Assembly: GCA_932521035.1 (NCBI GenBank)
Contig: OW051497.1
Coordinates: forward strand, 310,001 to 374,000
Origin: Oscheius dolichura
Lineage: Eukaryota > Nematoda > Chromadorea > Rhabditida > Rhabditidae
Length of the DNA stretch: 64,000 nt
Direction of reading: 5' to 3'
In this document: positions 21,737 through 31,954 of the stretch, piece after piece
Layout: each line of letters begins with the position of its first letter
How positions within the stretch are numbered: the first letter of the stretch is position 1
Notes under the pieces: generated by a model
The model's database searches: none
Told to the model about the DNA's origin: nothing
Seen by the model: only the letters and a program-made list of their open reading frames with translations
Position numbers and translations under genes: made by a program

Positions 21737-24045
21737 TTAAAGAGTTCCTGTCATTCCGGGAGGCACCCACCCGCCAAACTCTTTAGCAATCTTCGTGACG
21801 GTGTCAATTAAAAGATTATCCGACCCTGGAGCTCCAACAATCTAAGAATATGCTTCAATCTGTTCCTAGGCAACCATAATTACCATGACACCTTGAGGGA
21901 TCCCATCCGGATCAACTCCCATGGGGCATTGGATGGCGGGGACTCCCAACAAATTGAATATGATGCTGTGGAACAAGTTCACTCTTTTGGCTATGAGTTC
22001 GCCGTGGAAGGTAGCCCTGGTTGGAAAGCTGAAATTTGTTTTCTAGACTACAGAAAGGGAGGGTGACCTGGGATAAAAGAGAAATCCATTTGGTGTTAGC
22101 TGGGCAATGAGTCTTGCTTTCATAGAGTCCCTCATTTTCGCAAACTGAAGAGTTTTGTAGGCTTGAAAGTAAATACAGTACCTTATCCCTTTCCGCAAGG
22201 GATAATTCGTCTGATTCGTCAGCTAGTCCATACAATATCCCAGCCAGGGAGTGGTCCGACTGTCTTCTCATGTACCGTACCAATTCACGAACACAGTTAG
22301 CTTGATCTTTGCTTTCCAGACGATTCTAAAACGAAAATAATTGCTATAAATCAATACAGTACCCAGGAATCATTCATTACATCCACCATAAGGGGCTCAT
22401 AGATATACTGCCGGTAGCTGGTGAACATCATCTCATAGATCCATCTCCCTTCCGATAATTGGACCTTTTCTGCGGTTATGTTGTAATACTCCTCAATATA
22501 TCCAAGAGCTTGGTGCAGAGTGTCAAGGCAACGTTGACTTGTGGGTTCGATGAATAAACACTCCGACAGACCTTCACAGTAAAAGAGGCGAGGATTCGTA
22601 GAAATAACTTTAGGGAGAGCTTGCGCACTGATTACCTAAACAAAAGCTGTTAGTCATTAAAAAGATTACCTCTAGGATTAAAGGAAGATCTTCTGCGTAT
22701 CTACACATGTAGCCAACTCTTCCAAAAACACGTTTGTAACTGTTAGGGCTGTCAATTTTTGGGAAGTGACCATGATTTGGGACCATTCCAGGAGAAGGCA
22801 TCAACCCGAAAACGCCGTTGAAGAATGCTGGCTGGCGAAGACTTCCGACATAATCACTGGCTATTCCTAACTGGGGAAGAGTCAGATATGGGAAGAAAAA
22901 TTTACCAGACTGCCCCCAGCTCCAATAATTGCTGCTTCCCCTCCACTACAACCACCAGCAGTCCTTCTCAAATCAAATGGGTTATTAGTGATCCCAAAGT
23001 TTTTGCTACTGGTTTCGATCCATGTACAATATTCGGACGTCGTTGTTATGGCAAGGAGAATTGCTCCAGCATTTTGCATCCTACATTGTATTAGGTTGAG
23101 TAATAAGTGAGATACATCAAGTAATTTTTCTGCCGTTCACGCTCCGTTCCTTCTTGTAAAACATTCTACGTACAATTTCATAAAGGGAGACAAGTTTTTT
23201 AGGGGTTTCTTAGGCTTAAAAGGAACACTTTTTGAAGGGAAATTTCGATTAAATCGTAGACCTTAGATATTAGTGCCCATCGAAAGATGTCGTCGTAACA
23301 AGTAACCTTTCTTTTTAGAAGAAGCAAATCGAACTGTCCGGTCTCGAGATATACGCTATTTAGGCTTATAAGAGAGCAAACTCACTAATTGCTCAACCTA
23401 ATAGTTCGTAGGCTTAAAGTAAAATGTACCTTCTGACGACCTCTGCCGTGTCGTCGGCGACATAATCTTTCCTGGCGTAAACACCGGAAGTTGTTGTCTT
23501 TCCAGCGATCATAAAAGAATCCTTTACTGTGAAGGGGACGCCGATTAATGGTCGACTTCTACAGTACTGAATGTATAGCCATAAAATTAGACCAAGGGAT
23601 AATTTACAGTAGTTCGCTCATCAACAGTGAATCTATCCATCATGTCATCCAATTTCTTAGCGACTTCTATTGCTTCCTCGAAGTTTTTGTAAGTAACAGC
23701 ATTAATCTGTGGGTTGATTTCTTCAATTCGCCTAATGTAAGAGTCCAGCAGGTCGGAGGCTGTAAGCTGAAATAACCTTCCTTCCTAGAAATTGGGTTCC
23801 AGTACTTGTTTCTGCATTATCAAGCCAACTGCCTTGGTGGCAGAGAAGAAAAGCAGGGGATCCCCAGGAGGGTCAATGGAGACTTTTGGCTTGAACCAAT
23901 TCCAAATATTGAAGAATAAACGAACGAGGAAGTAATAAGAGGATATCACAGGAGGGACGTACTTTGTCAAATTGTCAGGAGCGTTTCTGGAAAGCTTTTT
24001 AGTCACTTGAAATAGGCAGAAATACCGTATAAAGGCCAGGAACAT
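21737..24045 (-). CDS. FAAH-like amidase-signature hydrolase, paralogue A (cis-Ser replaced by Cys)
   Basis: Amidase-signature enzymes of the fatty-acid amide hydrolase group cleave N-acylethanolamines at membranes. An N-terminal hydrophobic stretch (VISSYYFLVRLFFNIW) could anchor it. Linked exons give the helical cap (DLLDSYIRRIEEINPQIN), the Lys of the triad in GVPFTVKDSF, the signature AGGCSGGEAAI, the nucleophile in ASDYVGSLR, and the C-terminal VPAIQCPMG and FGGWVPPG. The family has GGSSGG where this protein has GGCSGG; the first Ser is the cis-Ser that relays protons between Lys and the nucleophile. The nucleophile and Lys remain. An intron near 23.1-23.4 kb is about 330 bp; the others are mostly short. 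Its start is 270 bp downstream of paralogue B, same strand. The ATG is the most 5' one in frame. Confidence 0.87.
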
Positions 24046-24315
24046 CTCGTTTCCTAGACAGGACAGAAATTGGGAACGTTTCCCGTGATCGACGCACGTT
24101 CGACATTACTCAGCGTGAGAACAATGCCCCTTTGAAAAGTACATCTCCGATGTTACGAACTTTAGAAATGATTCCTGTTTTGATATCAGTGAGGGAAGAT
24201 CAAAAGAAGACGGTCTGAAGACGGATAGGAACTCTTCCAAGATTAACAATGAATGCGGGACTAGAAGAAAATTTATTTAAATACGCCTACATTGCAGCAT
24301 ATATTGAAAAAAAGG

Positions 24316-26209
24316 CTAATGTAGATTCTTCATGTCTCCAGGAGGAACCCAACCGCCAAAACCTTCTGAGATTTCTAGGGCGATATCAATCAGGAGTTTC
24401 TCATTCTCGCGGTTGGTTATGACCTGAAGCAACCATATTTATGAATAACTGTGAATCAAACCTGAACTCCTGTTGGAACACCGTCCTTCAACCCCATGGG
24501 GCACTGAATTGCTGGAAGGGTAAGCATGTTGACCATTCCGACATGAGGGAAAGACGTCTGCTTGAATACGGTCTCATAATGGTATTGAGGAGGGGTTGGC
24601 CAGCCGGGGTAGAAGATAACTCCGTCATCGCCCAATAGTTCTATTACTCTTGCCTTGAACTTGTCTCTTTTTGACCGAAGAGCCTTGTGCTGCTCGGCAG
24701 TGAAGTTGTTGAACCACGGGACGATGCAGAACAACATCAGGTAAATGGAATGGTCCGATTGGCCAAATAGTCCTTTTAGTATTTCCAAATAACAATTTAT
24801 AGGTTCTGCAGGGGCCTAAACAATCTCGTCTAGAAGAGTAAAATGATCTCCTTGCCAAAAGGTCTCCTTTTATGAAACTGGCGAAGTCAGGCTCCCCTTC
24901 TTCAAAGAGACTCACACCATACATATTGAGAAGATCGTCAGTTTCGGGGAATGCGATGCACTGGGCTGTGATACCATACTTCTCTTCAAAATGTTGAACA
25001 GCCTGGATATTTCAATCGTTACTAGCTTCGAAATGTGATATACCTCCTTCATAGACTGTAGGGGCTCCGCCTGGAGTGGTTCGATTCTCTTATTGTGGGT
25101 AACTCCTTCAAGGAAGTAAAATTTGACGTCTTTCATTGATTTATTCTCTTCCAAATTAACCGTTCCTCCTGACAGGACCTAAACGTACCCTACAATTGCT
25201 ATTAGAGATGACTTACATCAAGAAGAAGGGGAAGATCCTCTGCGAATCTAGTGATCGGTCCAATTCGGGCCATCTGAGCCTTGTAAGAATAGCCAGGAGC
25301 ATTGGGAATGTGCCCTTCTAGGGAAATCTTGCCAGGGGAACAGATCATCCCAAAAATGCCATTCATAAACGCTGGAATGCGAATGCTTCCTCCTATATCG
25401 CTTCCCAGTCCCATCGGAAGATCTCAAATTGATTTCTTCAAATGAAAACACAAACCAGAGAAGCTCCAGCCCCTGTAAGGGCTCCTTGCCCTCCACTAGA
25501 TCCTCCGACTATCCTCCTTGAATCATAAGGATTATTCGTCCGACCGTAAGACTTGGTAAAGGCTTCTACCCACAGGCATGATTCTGGAACTGTTGTAGTG
25601 GCCAAGAAAATTCCACCAGCGTTCTTCAACTTCTGGATAACAACAGCATCTTCCGCCATCATTTCATTGGCTTTCACTCTGGAATGAAGTCCCACTGTGC
25701 AGGGCTTTCCCTTGACCATTATTGCATCTTTTAAAGTGTATGGTAGTCCGAGTAGCGGTTTCGCATCTAGCAGCTAAGATAAATCGATTTTTTAACCTTA
25801 TAAATAGCTAACCTCGGAGAGTTTCCCATCGTCAAGTTCACTTATTTGGCTGTCCACCAATTTCGCCTCCTCCCGAGCTTCATCGTAGTTTTTAAAGACA
25901 ATGGCGTTGATAAGGGGATTTACCTCCTCTATTCGTTTAATATACGATTCAATTATTTCAGTAGACGTAACCTGAAACGATCCCTTTGTTTCCAGAAAGA
26001 ACAATCTTTACCTGACCCTTTCGCATAAGTTCTCTCAGCTCCTTCACTGATTTCAAGAGAATCGGATCCGTAATAGGAGACACGGTCTTCTTGTCGATGA
26101 AGTGGTTGACAAACCAGAAGACAAAGGTACAAGCATGGAAATAGAGCGGGACGAGGATCTCTCCAATTCGATGGGACCACTTGGAATATAGGCATGAACA
26201 AGAGCCCAT
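24316..26209 (-). CDS. FAAH-like amidase-signature hydrolase, paralogue B
   Basis: Second fatty-acid-amide-hydrolase-like enzyme, adjacent to and colinear with paralogue A. N-terminal hydrophobic segment (ILVPLYFHACTFVFWFV), then IIESYIKRIEEVNPLINAIV, the catalytic Lys in GLPYTLKDAI, GGSSGGQGAL with the intact cis-Ser, GLGSDIGGSIR with the nucleophile, and the C-terminal FYPGWPTPPQYHY, LPAIQCPMGL and FGGWVPPGD. All three triad residues are present. The exon junction just before the nucleophile needs a 29-bp intron (gtgttttc...ttgag) and then adds about five residues (VYLPM) compared with paralogue A. A and B are clearly diverged, so the duplication is not recent. The upstream 26.2-26.7 kb shows no further exon. 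Confidence 0.88.
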
Positions 26210-26681
26210 TACTAAAAGATGAAGTGCTTAACTGTTGCGAAGCGCTTGGAAAACGAACGCAAACAAGCGGTTTTTGTACCTGAACTCTTGTGCGTTCACA
26301 AAGCAAGCGAAAATATCTAGACAAGATAGCTTTCGGGAAACAGGTATTTGAAAAAAAAAGAAACAGGCAGTGAGGTATTTTTTGGTGGTCAATGTGCTTT
26401 CTTATCAAAGGGAAAGGGCGGATAAGAATTGTAAAAAAGGGAAACAACCCGACGCCACTGGTCTGTGGTACTCAAGACTGAGGAACAGCTGGATGTTTCT
26501 GACCAAGGCGTTTCTCGAATTTTTTCCTAGGTGCTGATTATAAAGGGCCGTGTGACTTATAAACGGAATTGTATTAAAGGTCTGGCACAAACCCCCTGAA
26601 TAACAGGGTAAAAGGAGGAAGCGGTCCGTGTTTTGTTGAATGTTTTGAGAACAATAGCCTACTGTTCAGCCATTGCTGTTA

Positions 26682-26690
26682 CTCTTTGAG
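26682..26690. repeat. Target-site duplication, left (CTCTTTGAG)
   Basis: The nine bases CTCTTTGAG directly flank the left end of the foldback element and recur in the same orientation at its right end. A 9-bp duplication is typical of Mutator-like insertions. Confidence 0.85.
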
Positions 26691-26888
26691 GGCGTAGGTG
26701 TATGCACGCGTGCATAAGTCTACCCGTCTTTCGCGGTATGCTAATGAGTGTGCATAAGTCTTCCGCTTCTGCGGGAATATGCTAATTGCGCGTGCAAAAG
26801 TCTACATTTCTGCTAAAATGACTGAATACGCGTATTTTCTTTCTTTTTTGCTGCTGGTATTGTAACAAATCGAGGGGATATTGATGCA
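26691..26888 (+). repeat. Left terminal inverted repeat with three internal subrepeats
   Basis: The arm contains three tandem units of about 40-45 bp, each with GTGCATAAGTCT (or GTGCAAAAGTCT), and the first two with GCGG(G)nATATGCTAAT-like ends. It finishes with a run of C/T then gaggggatattgatgca. The right arm mirrors all of this. Confidence 0.85.
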
Positions 26889-27661
26889 TTAACAGGAATC
26901 TTCCCAAATTCCCCCCTTTCTCAAAAATAACGTGTAATCAGCTATTTATGAGGATTTCACTTGAAGTTCTACACCAAATAATCAAAAGAAACGCTTCAAC
27001 TTCCGTCAGTAGCTTGGGGGCGAAACGGATTTTTGCTTTCTTTTACACTATTATACAATAGAGGTTTCATTTTTGTCTTTTATCTTCGTGTTTTCTTTAT
27101 TCGTCTTCCTTGAAGGTATCGAATATTTTTTTTTGAATCTCTCTCACTCTCACTAGGTCTTCGAACTCGAAATAACAGCGACGCTCTAGTGGCAATCGTA
27201 CGCTGGAAGTATAGTTCGATTCGAATTTCAATCGCGATCCTATATATTTGGTCCGGGTGCCTCTTTGGAAAACAAAGTGAAAGGTCTTTGTATTGTTATT
27301 GATTGTGGATCTGTCCCATCCAAAGGAAATTTTCTTTTGACAGACAGGCCATCCCTAGCTTGTGTTCACCTTCTATGATTTCATTCGGTGGTACGGCTTT
27401 TTCTTCCCAAATTATCGAAAAGAAGAGGTGTTCTTCTTTCGCGAACGTGCATCTTCCCTTTGCTTTTCTCCCCCATATTGGTTTACAAGACCTTCTTTGG
27501 AGGTAAAAAAATAGGCATCTCTCTGTTTTCTGAATAAGATAGAAAAGGATAGGAGATGATAAAACAGAATAAATCTGTTGAATTCCGATTTGGAAAGCTG
27601 TATAATTTGTAGAAACAGATGGATATTGTTGGAAATTATAAATTCTTTGTCTAATTCACCA

Positions 27662-27866
27662 GTGCATCAATATCCCCTCGATTTGTTACAGTACTAGCAG
27701 CAAAAAAAAAGAAAGAAAATACGCGTATTCAGCCATTTTAGCAGAAATGTAGACTTATGCACGCGCAATTAGCATATTCCCGCAGAAGCGATAGACTTAT
27801 GCACGCTCATTAGCATACCGCGAAAGACGGGTAGACTTATGCACGCGTGCATAAGTACCCCCAGCC
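27662..27866 (-). repeat. Right terminal inverted repeat
   Basis: Reverse complement of the left arm, from tgcatcaatatcccctcg to the tip tacccccagcc, with only scattered mismatches, one being an A-run length change near 27700. It holds the same three internal units. Confidence 0.85.
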
Positions 27867-27875
27867 CTCTTTGAG
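27867..27875. repeat. Target-site duplication, right (CTCTTTGAG)
   Basis: Same nine bases, in the same orientation, as at 26682-26690. Confidence 0.85.
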
Positions 27876-28007
27876 GAATTCCAATTCCTTGTTATTCTCC
27901 GAAAATAATTTCGAAGCACATGACGGAATACAATGAATCAGCGCGGCCATCAGATTTCTCGAACCTTGTAACGAATAAGCCTAACAAGGAAGCTTTATTT
28001 AGTAACT

Positions 28008-28538
28008 TCACATAATTGTACATCTCCATCGTCTCGTCTGCTCGGCAGGAGCCTCCTGTGGTTCAACGAGAGGGCTATTATCTTGAGCTGGTTCTTCCGG
28101 CTCTTCACTGGGTTGTTCTTCTTCCAATTCTTCACCAGCAATTTCTACAAAATATCGTCCTTCCATGGTGTCGTAAAATTCGTGAGGTCTGACAAGACCT
28201 TCCCTGAACGGACAAAGTTTTTGATTAGTAGAATAACCCATATTTTCAATGCGGGAACCGACCAAATCGAATCAAAAAAATATACGTTCTAAGAATCCGC
28301 CACGGCAATTTTGTACAGAATTCCCTTGAGAGTTTGACAATATCAAAATCTTTGGGACAACAACAGTCGAATTTATAAGAAACGTGTTCTACCTCATGGC
28401 GATTGAATGAAGTCTTGCTCTCGTCTCTTCTGTCATAGGTTCTTCATGTACGTCTTGAGCAAGCCTTTGGAATACTTCACGATACCGTTGAATATACAAC
28501 GCTTCCAGTCGTCGTACTTGAGTCCTTAGAGTGCCCAT
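28008..28538 (-). CDS. CAAX-box (CTIM) acidic protein, unrecognised
   Basis: Exon 1 (28538-28393) encodes a basic, probably helical stretch (VRRLEALYIQRYREVFQRLA). An intron of about 180 bp follows; exon 2 opens EGLVRPHEFYDTMEGRYF and passes into a Glu/Pro-rich tail (GEELEEEQPSEEPEEP) ending RRWRCTIM. The C-terminal Cys-Thr-Ile-Met is a CAAX box, and Met last predicts farnesylation; the preceding RRWR would add a membrane-binding basic patch. So it is likely membrane-tethered. I do not recognise a G gamma or small GTPase fold. It lies 264 bp downstream of a true G gamma gene on the same strand. Confidence 0.6.
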
Positions 28539-28801
28539 TCAGAGATAACAAGGAGATTCGATGAGAAAGCAAGATGATATCGCCAATTATCAGCATCGCG
28601 AGACTTTCAGATAATTATATGGAGTTTATCGACAAACAAGGCAGAAGAAGCTGATACTTTGATCACCAAGAAGAACTCTGGCAGCCTTCCAGCGAGCCCC
28701 TAATAAATGAAACAATATTATTGTAGAAAACTTTATGCACTACGATAGGAAAGAGGAATGATACGCGTATCGGCCGCTTTGTAATACAGAGTTACAGAGA
28801 T

Positions 28802-29176
28802 TTAGAGAATGTCACACTTCTTTTGGGAAGCGCTGAAAGGATTCTTCTCCTTCTTTCCGTCAACCATTGGATCATCGCCCTGGGCGGCTAGAGTAGCATT
28901 GATGATCCTGAAGACCGTGAAGTTAGGGCAACTCTTTAAATAGACATTCACGGGATTTTGCTCTAATTTGATCAAAAACACGTTTACAAATTTCGAAAAA
29001 GGTTTCTGGTCAGATACGGTATAAGGAAAACCTCACTCAGTAGCCGATTCCGAGAGGAGCATACGTTTCATCCCAGCTTGAACATGGAGATCAACAACTG
29101 CCTTGCGCAGATAGCCGAGCTGCTTCTGTTGCATATGGTCTTGAGACTTGGGTATGACAGCAGCGATTGAGGACAT
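28802..29176 (-). CDS. G-protein gamma subunit (GPC-like), second copy type
   Basis: Exon 1 (29176-29037) and exon 2 (28907-28802) give about 81 residues: LGYLRKAVVDLHVQAGMKRM and LLSESATEIINATLAAQ form the helical part, DDPMVDGKKEKNPF is the gamma-family loop, and the C-terminus CDIL is a CAAX box that predicts geranylgeranylation. I start at MSSIAAV because the longer frame upstream lacks family resemblance. It differs clearly from the gamma subunit at 19.9 kb, so the two are old paralogues, possibly the counterparts of the two C. elegans gamma genes. Confidence 0.85.
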
Positions 29177-29686
29177 TGTAGCAGTTGACAACAGTAACTG
29201 AATGCGGCAATGAGATAATATTTCCCTTATGAAGACTTGAGATAATGGGTCTCTAGGGTAATTAGGAGAGCTTGTTATCATCAACAGACAGTGTTTTATC
29301 CTCTGTAAGAAAAAAAAACAAGTTTTTATCCGGAAGAACTTACGGCTAATGAGGTGATAGTGCTTGGTACGAGCTTGAATGAAAAATATTCCTATTAGTA
29401 CGAGTCTGCTCTAAGAATCGAGGGAAGAGAATAGTCGACTTTACAGAATATTATATAATTCGCTTCCGGAGGGGGCACTGAAGAAAGTCGGAAACAATCG
29501 TCACCCATCATGAATACAAATGACCTTCGGCCAGGTACCTTATCGTCATTTTGTCCCCTCTGTTAGCCCTGAAAATGGTTTATATCCAAAATTGATTACA
29601 AACAACTGTGACTCATACAAGCTTTCCTCATTCTGACCGTTCAGTTGTCCCATTTGGTCACTCGTTGGTCGCTCTGCCTGTTCGAG

Positions 29687-30853
29687 ATGCCTCTACAAGA
29701 GCAGGTTGTCGTCCTCCACAATCTCATCAAGAAGTTCTTCCCGGTAAGTTCTGTCATCACTTCTGTATACTATCGATTTACCTCTAGCATATGAACCATT
29801 AGAGAAGTCGGGAGTTAAAAGATTTAATTCATAGGTCTTGAAGCGAATGCACGCCTGAATTCTTTCTTTGCAATACACTATACTAGTTTCCGGATTTTAA
29901 ACATTTCATTCTTTCCAATTTTAGTGGCCGAGCAAGCTGATGAGCCGAATCTTTGACTTCATCCGAACTTGTATGGCTAACTGTGGTTCTGCGGACGAGG
30001 TTACGTTGTTTTATTTCCCCCACGAATCTTTCTTTAGCGCTTTTTTCACTTCAGGATCAAAGTCATCACTGTAGACAAGGAAACCAAAAAATTCACTCTA
30101 GAACAAGCAGATTTGATGGGATATGTGGACGAGATGTCAATGACTGCCCATCGGTACATCCTCCGCCGACCATACTCTCTCAAAGCCGAGGTAACTTAAT
30201 CTTTTGTTTAATTTAAAGTTATAGGTTTCTGGTAATAAAAAGTCTTTGACCATCAGTATGCCTCAAGTGACAAAGGTTGAAAAGGTGAAGAATTGGTGGA
30301 AGACGCTCTTCAAGAAGGAAGTCAAGCACAACAAGAAGGTGGAGATCTTCGTAGTCAGTTTAAAGAAAAGAACCATATGGATATTTTTCATTACAGTCCC
30401 GTCTGGACTTGGACAACGGAAAGAATCACGACGATGATGACGAGAGCACGGTTGTCGGCAGTTTGCTGATAAAGGTAAGCTAATTGAAATCACTTTGTTA
30501 CTTTTAATCATAGCACAGTGACGATGAGTATGACAGTGAAGAAGACGATGGAAGCACTGACGAGGTCTCAAGCACGAATGGTACGGTCATGTCTATAGAT
30601 GATAGATTGCCTTCTACATATGGATATCCCTCGACGAATGCAATGGTTGAACACTGGTTGAAGACCAATGATGCTTATCAGGGCCTTCCTCATTATAAGG
30701 TAACATAACCGTTTTTACGTCATCCTGTTCATTTTTCTATAGGATTTCTGCCCCGATCAGCCTAGAGTTTTATTTTGTTTTCTTTTGCCCGAGTTAAAGC
30801 GAATGAGTAATACGAAAAATGCAGTCAGTAGGCGGTCGGACTTGATGTTTTGA
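29687..30853 (+). CDS. Multi-exon protein with acidic C-terminal half, unrecognised
   Basis: Seven exons chain in one frame with short introns, mostly 34-55 bp. At 30050 the acceptor at ctttag rather than the later cttcag keeps the frame, and at 30217 the acceptor at gttatag does. The N-terminal half reads as a folded domain (VVLHNLIKKFFPWPSKLMSRIFDFIR, ITVDKETKKFTLEQADL, RYILRRPYSLKAE); a Lys-rich linker follows (VEKVKNWWKTLFKKEVKHNKK is the core), then Asp/Glu/Ser-rich stretches (HDDDDEST, YDSEEDDGSTDE). No domain recognised. The last exon (DFCPDQP to MF) has a different codon flavour, so the true 3' end could be earlier. Confidence 0.5.
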
Positions 30854-31048
30854 TCCCATTACTGATATTGACGTCTCTGATCACACGTGGGGATATGTTT
30901 ATTTCGTCAATACCCTCGAAACAAACAGATAAGCAAGATGGATCTGATTCGAGAGGGATCTAGCCTAGTGGCCGACGGGCGTGGATATTTAGTGTACTAC
31001 CCCCGGGGGTTGTTGGTGAAAAATATTTTGAATGAAGTGCGGGACCAC

Positions 31049-31056
31049 TATAAATA
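31049..31056 (+). promoter_or_regulatory. TATA box of the LEA-like gene
   Basis: TATAAATA stands 49 bp before the ATG at 31105, with a short C/G-rich 5' leader between. The spacing fits an initiation site around 31080. Few other genes in the window have so plain a TATA box, which suits a strongly induced gene. Confidence 0.5.
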
Positions 31057-31104
31057 TGAGGGTCCGGGCCGTTTGCCTCAGACACATCAGTCTACAATCT
31101 AAAT

Positions 31105-31784
31105 ATGATTTCAACTTGCCTTTATCTTCTTGGAGCCGCTGTCTTGGCATTCTCATTGCCTCTCGATGAGAAGGTAAGTATCATGGGCTCCTAACCTTCT
31201 AACTTTCAATTTTTTTTTCAAATTAAAATGAATAATAAGCTACTATTTCCTGCGGCTGGCGGAACGGCAATGATTCGCTTACTAACTGCCGGGGAGGGTT
31301 CTCTCAACCGGTAGAAGCGTCCCAAGAAGTTAAACTTTCAGATGGATCCAACTCTCCACCGTGGAGTTGATCGTGCCACAGTTCTAGGCCCTCGAGCTAA
31401 CGAGACGTATGTCGGAGACACTAGAATCCAGCAGCCTGTCCTTCCCGTCGGACCCAGCCTTGTCGAAGGATTGAACAAGAGCCCCGGAACTGTAAGAAGG
31501 CTCATATTCTCTTGAATTCTTCAATATTTCAGCCTACTATCCAGGACACCCATGTCAGAGTTGGAGCCATGGACAAGCCTGTCGTTGACGTCTACGACGC
31601 CACCAAGCAGGTCGTTCATGATGGATACGAAGCTGGAAAGCAGAAGGTGGCTGAAGCTGCCCAAGGAGTCAAGAATGTCGCCGCCGGAGCTGCTGAGAAG
31701 ACAAAGGAAACGGTCAACGACGCCAGAAACACCGTGGCTGACGGTATGCGCAGCGGAGCCGAGAAAGTTGAAGCCAGACCTTAG
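31105..31784 (+). CDS. Secreted LEA-like helical protein
   Basis: Late-embryogenesis-abundant-like proteins protect proteins and membranes during drying. Three exons: 31105-31173, 31342-31491, 31533-31784. Exon 1 is a signal peptide (CLYLLGAAVLAFSLPLDEK). Exon 3 carries amphipathic repeats of the 11-mer kind: YDATKQVVHDGYEAGKQKVA, then EAAQGVKNVAAGAAEKTKET and ARNTVADGMRSGAEKVE. This Ala/Lys/Glu pattern, without Cys or Trp, is the hallmark. A signal peptide is unusual for LEA proteins but is known in some anhydrobiotic animals. A clear TATA box precedes it, and AATAAA follows at about 31832. Alternative: another amphipathic secreted repeat protein, for instance lipid-binding. Confidence 0.7.
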
Positions 31785-31954
31785 ACATTGATATCTTACT
31801 CCCGCTTGTAAATTTTATGCATATTCCCTTAATAAATATTTCTCATGCTCTCTCTTTTTATCTAAAGGAAAGGCAAAACACCTGGGAGGTTCTCCTGAAC
31901 AGCTGATGGGACAACATGTTTATCAAAAGTGTAAAAAGGTGAAAGTTATCTGCA

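Larger units (their letters stand above)
26691..27866. mobile_element. Non-autonomous Mutator-like foldback DNA transposon, 1176 bp
   Basis: Both ends are long, nearly identical inverted repeats of about 200 bp (26691-26888 and 27662-27866), starting GGC and carrying the palindrome tgcacgcgtgca near each tip. A 9-bp direct duplication lies outside both ends. Long TIRs with a 9-bp target duplication fit the MULE superfamily. The roughly 770-bp core is AT-rich and has no transposase motif or convincing gene; the longest open frame (27303-27506) looks fortuitous. The element therefore depends on an enzyme made elsewhere. The close match of arms and duplications suggests a fairly recent insertion. 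It lies between FAAH paralogue B and the CAAX-protein gene. Confidence 0.85.

Noticed and set aside
27303-27506. Frame in the core of the foldback element, as a transposase remnant
   Set aside because: Only 67 codons, no DDE or zinc-finger motif, and absent from the repeated arms; most likely chance.
26691-27866. Tc1/mariner or CRISPR-like array
   Set aside because: The target duplication is 9 bp, not TA, and the repeats are arms of one inverted structure, not spaced identical direct repeats; a CRISPR is not expected in a nematode.
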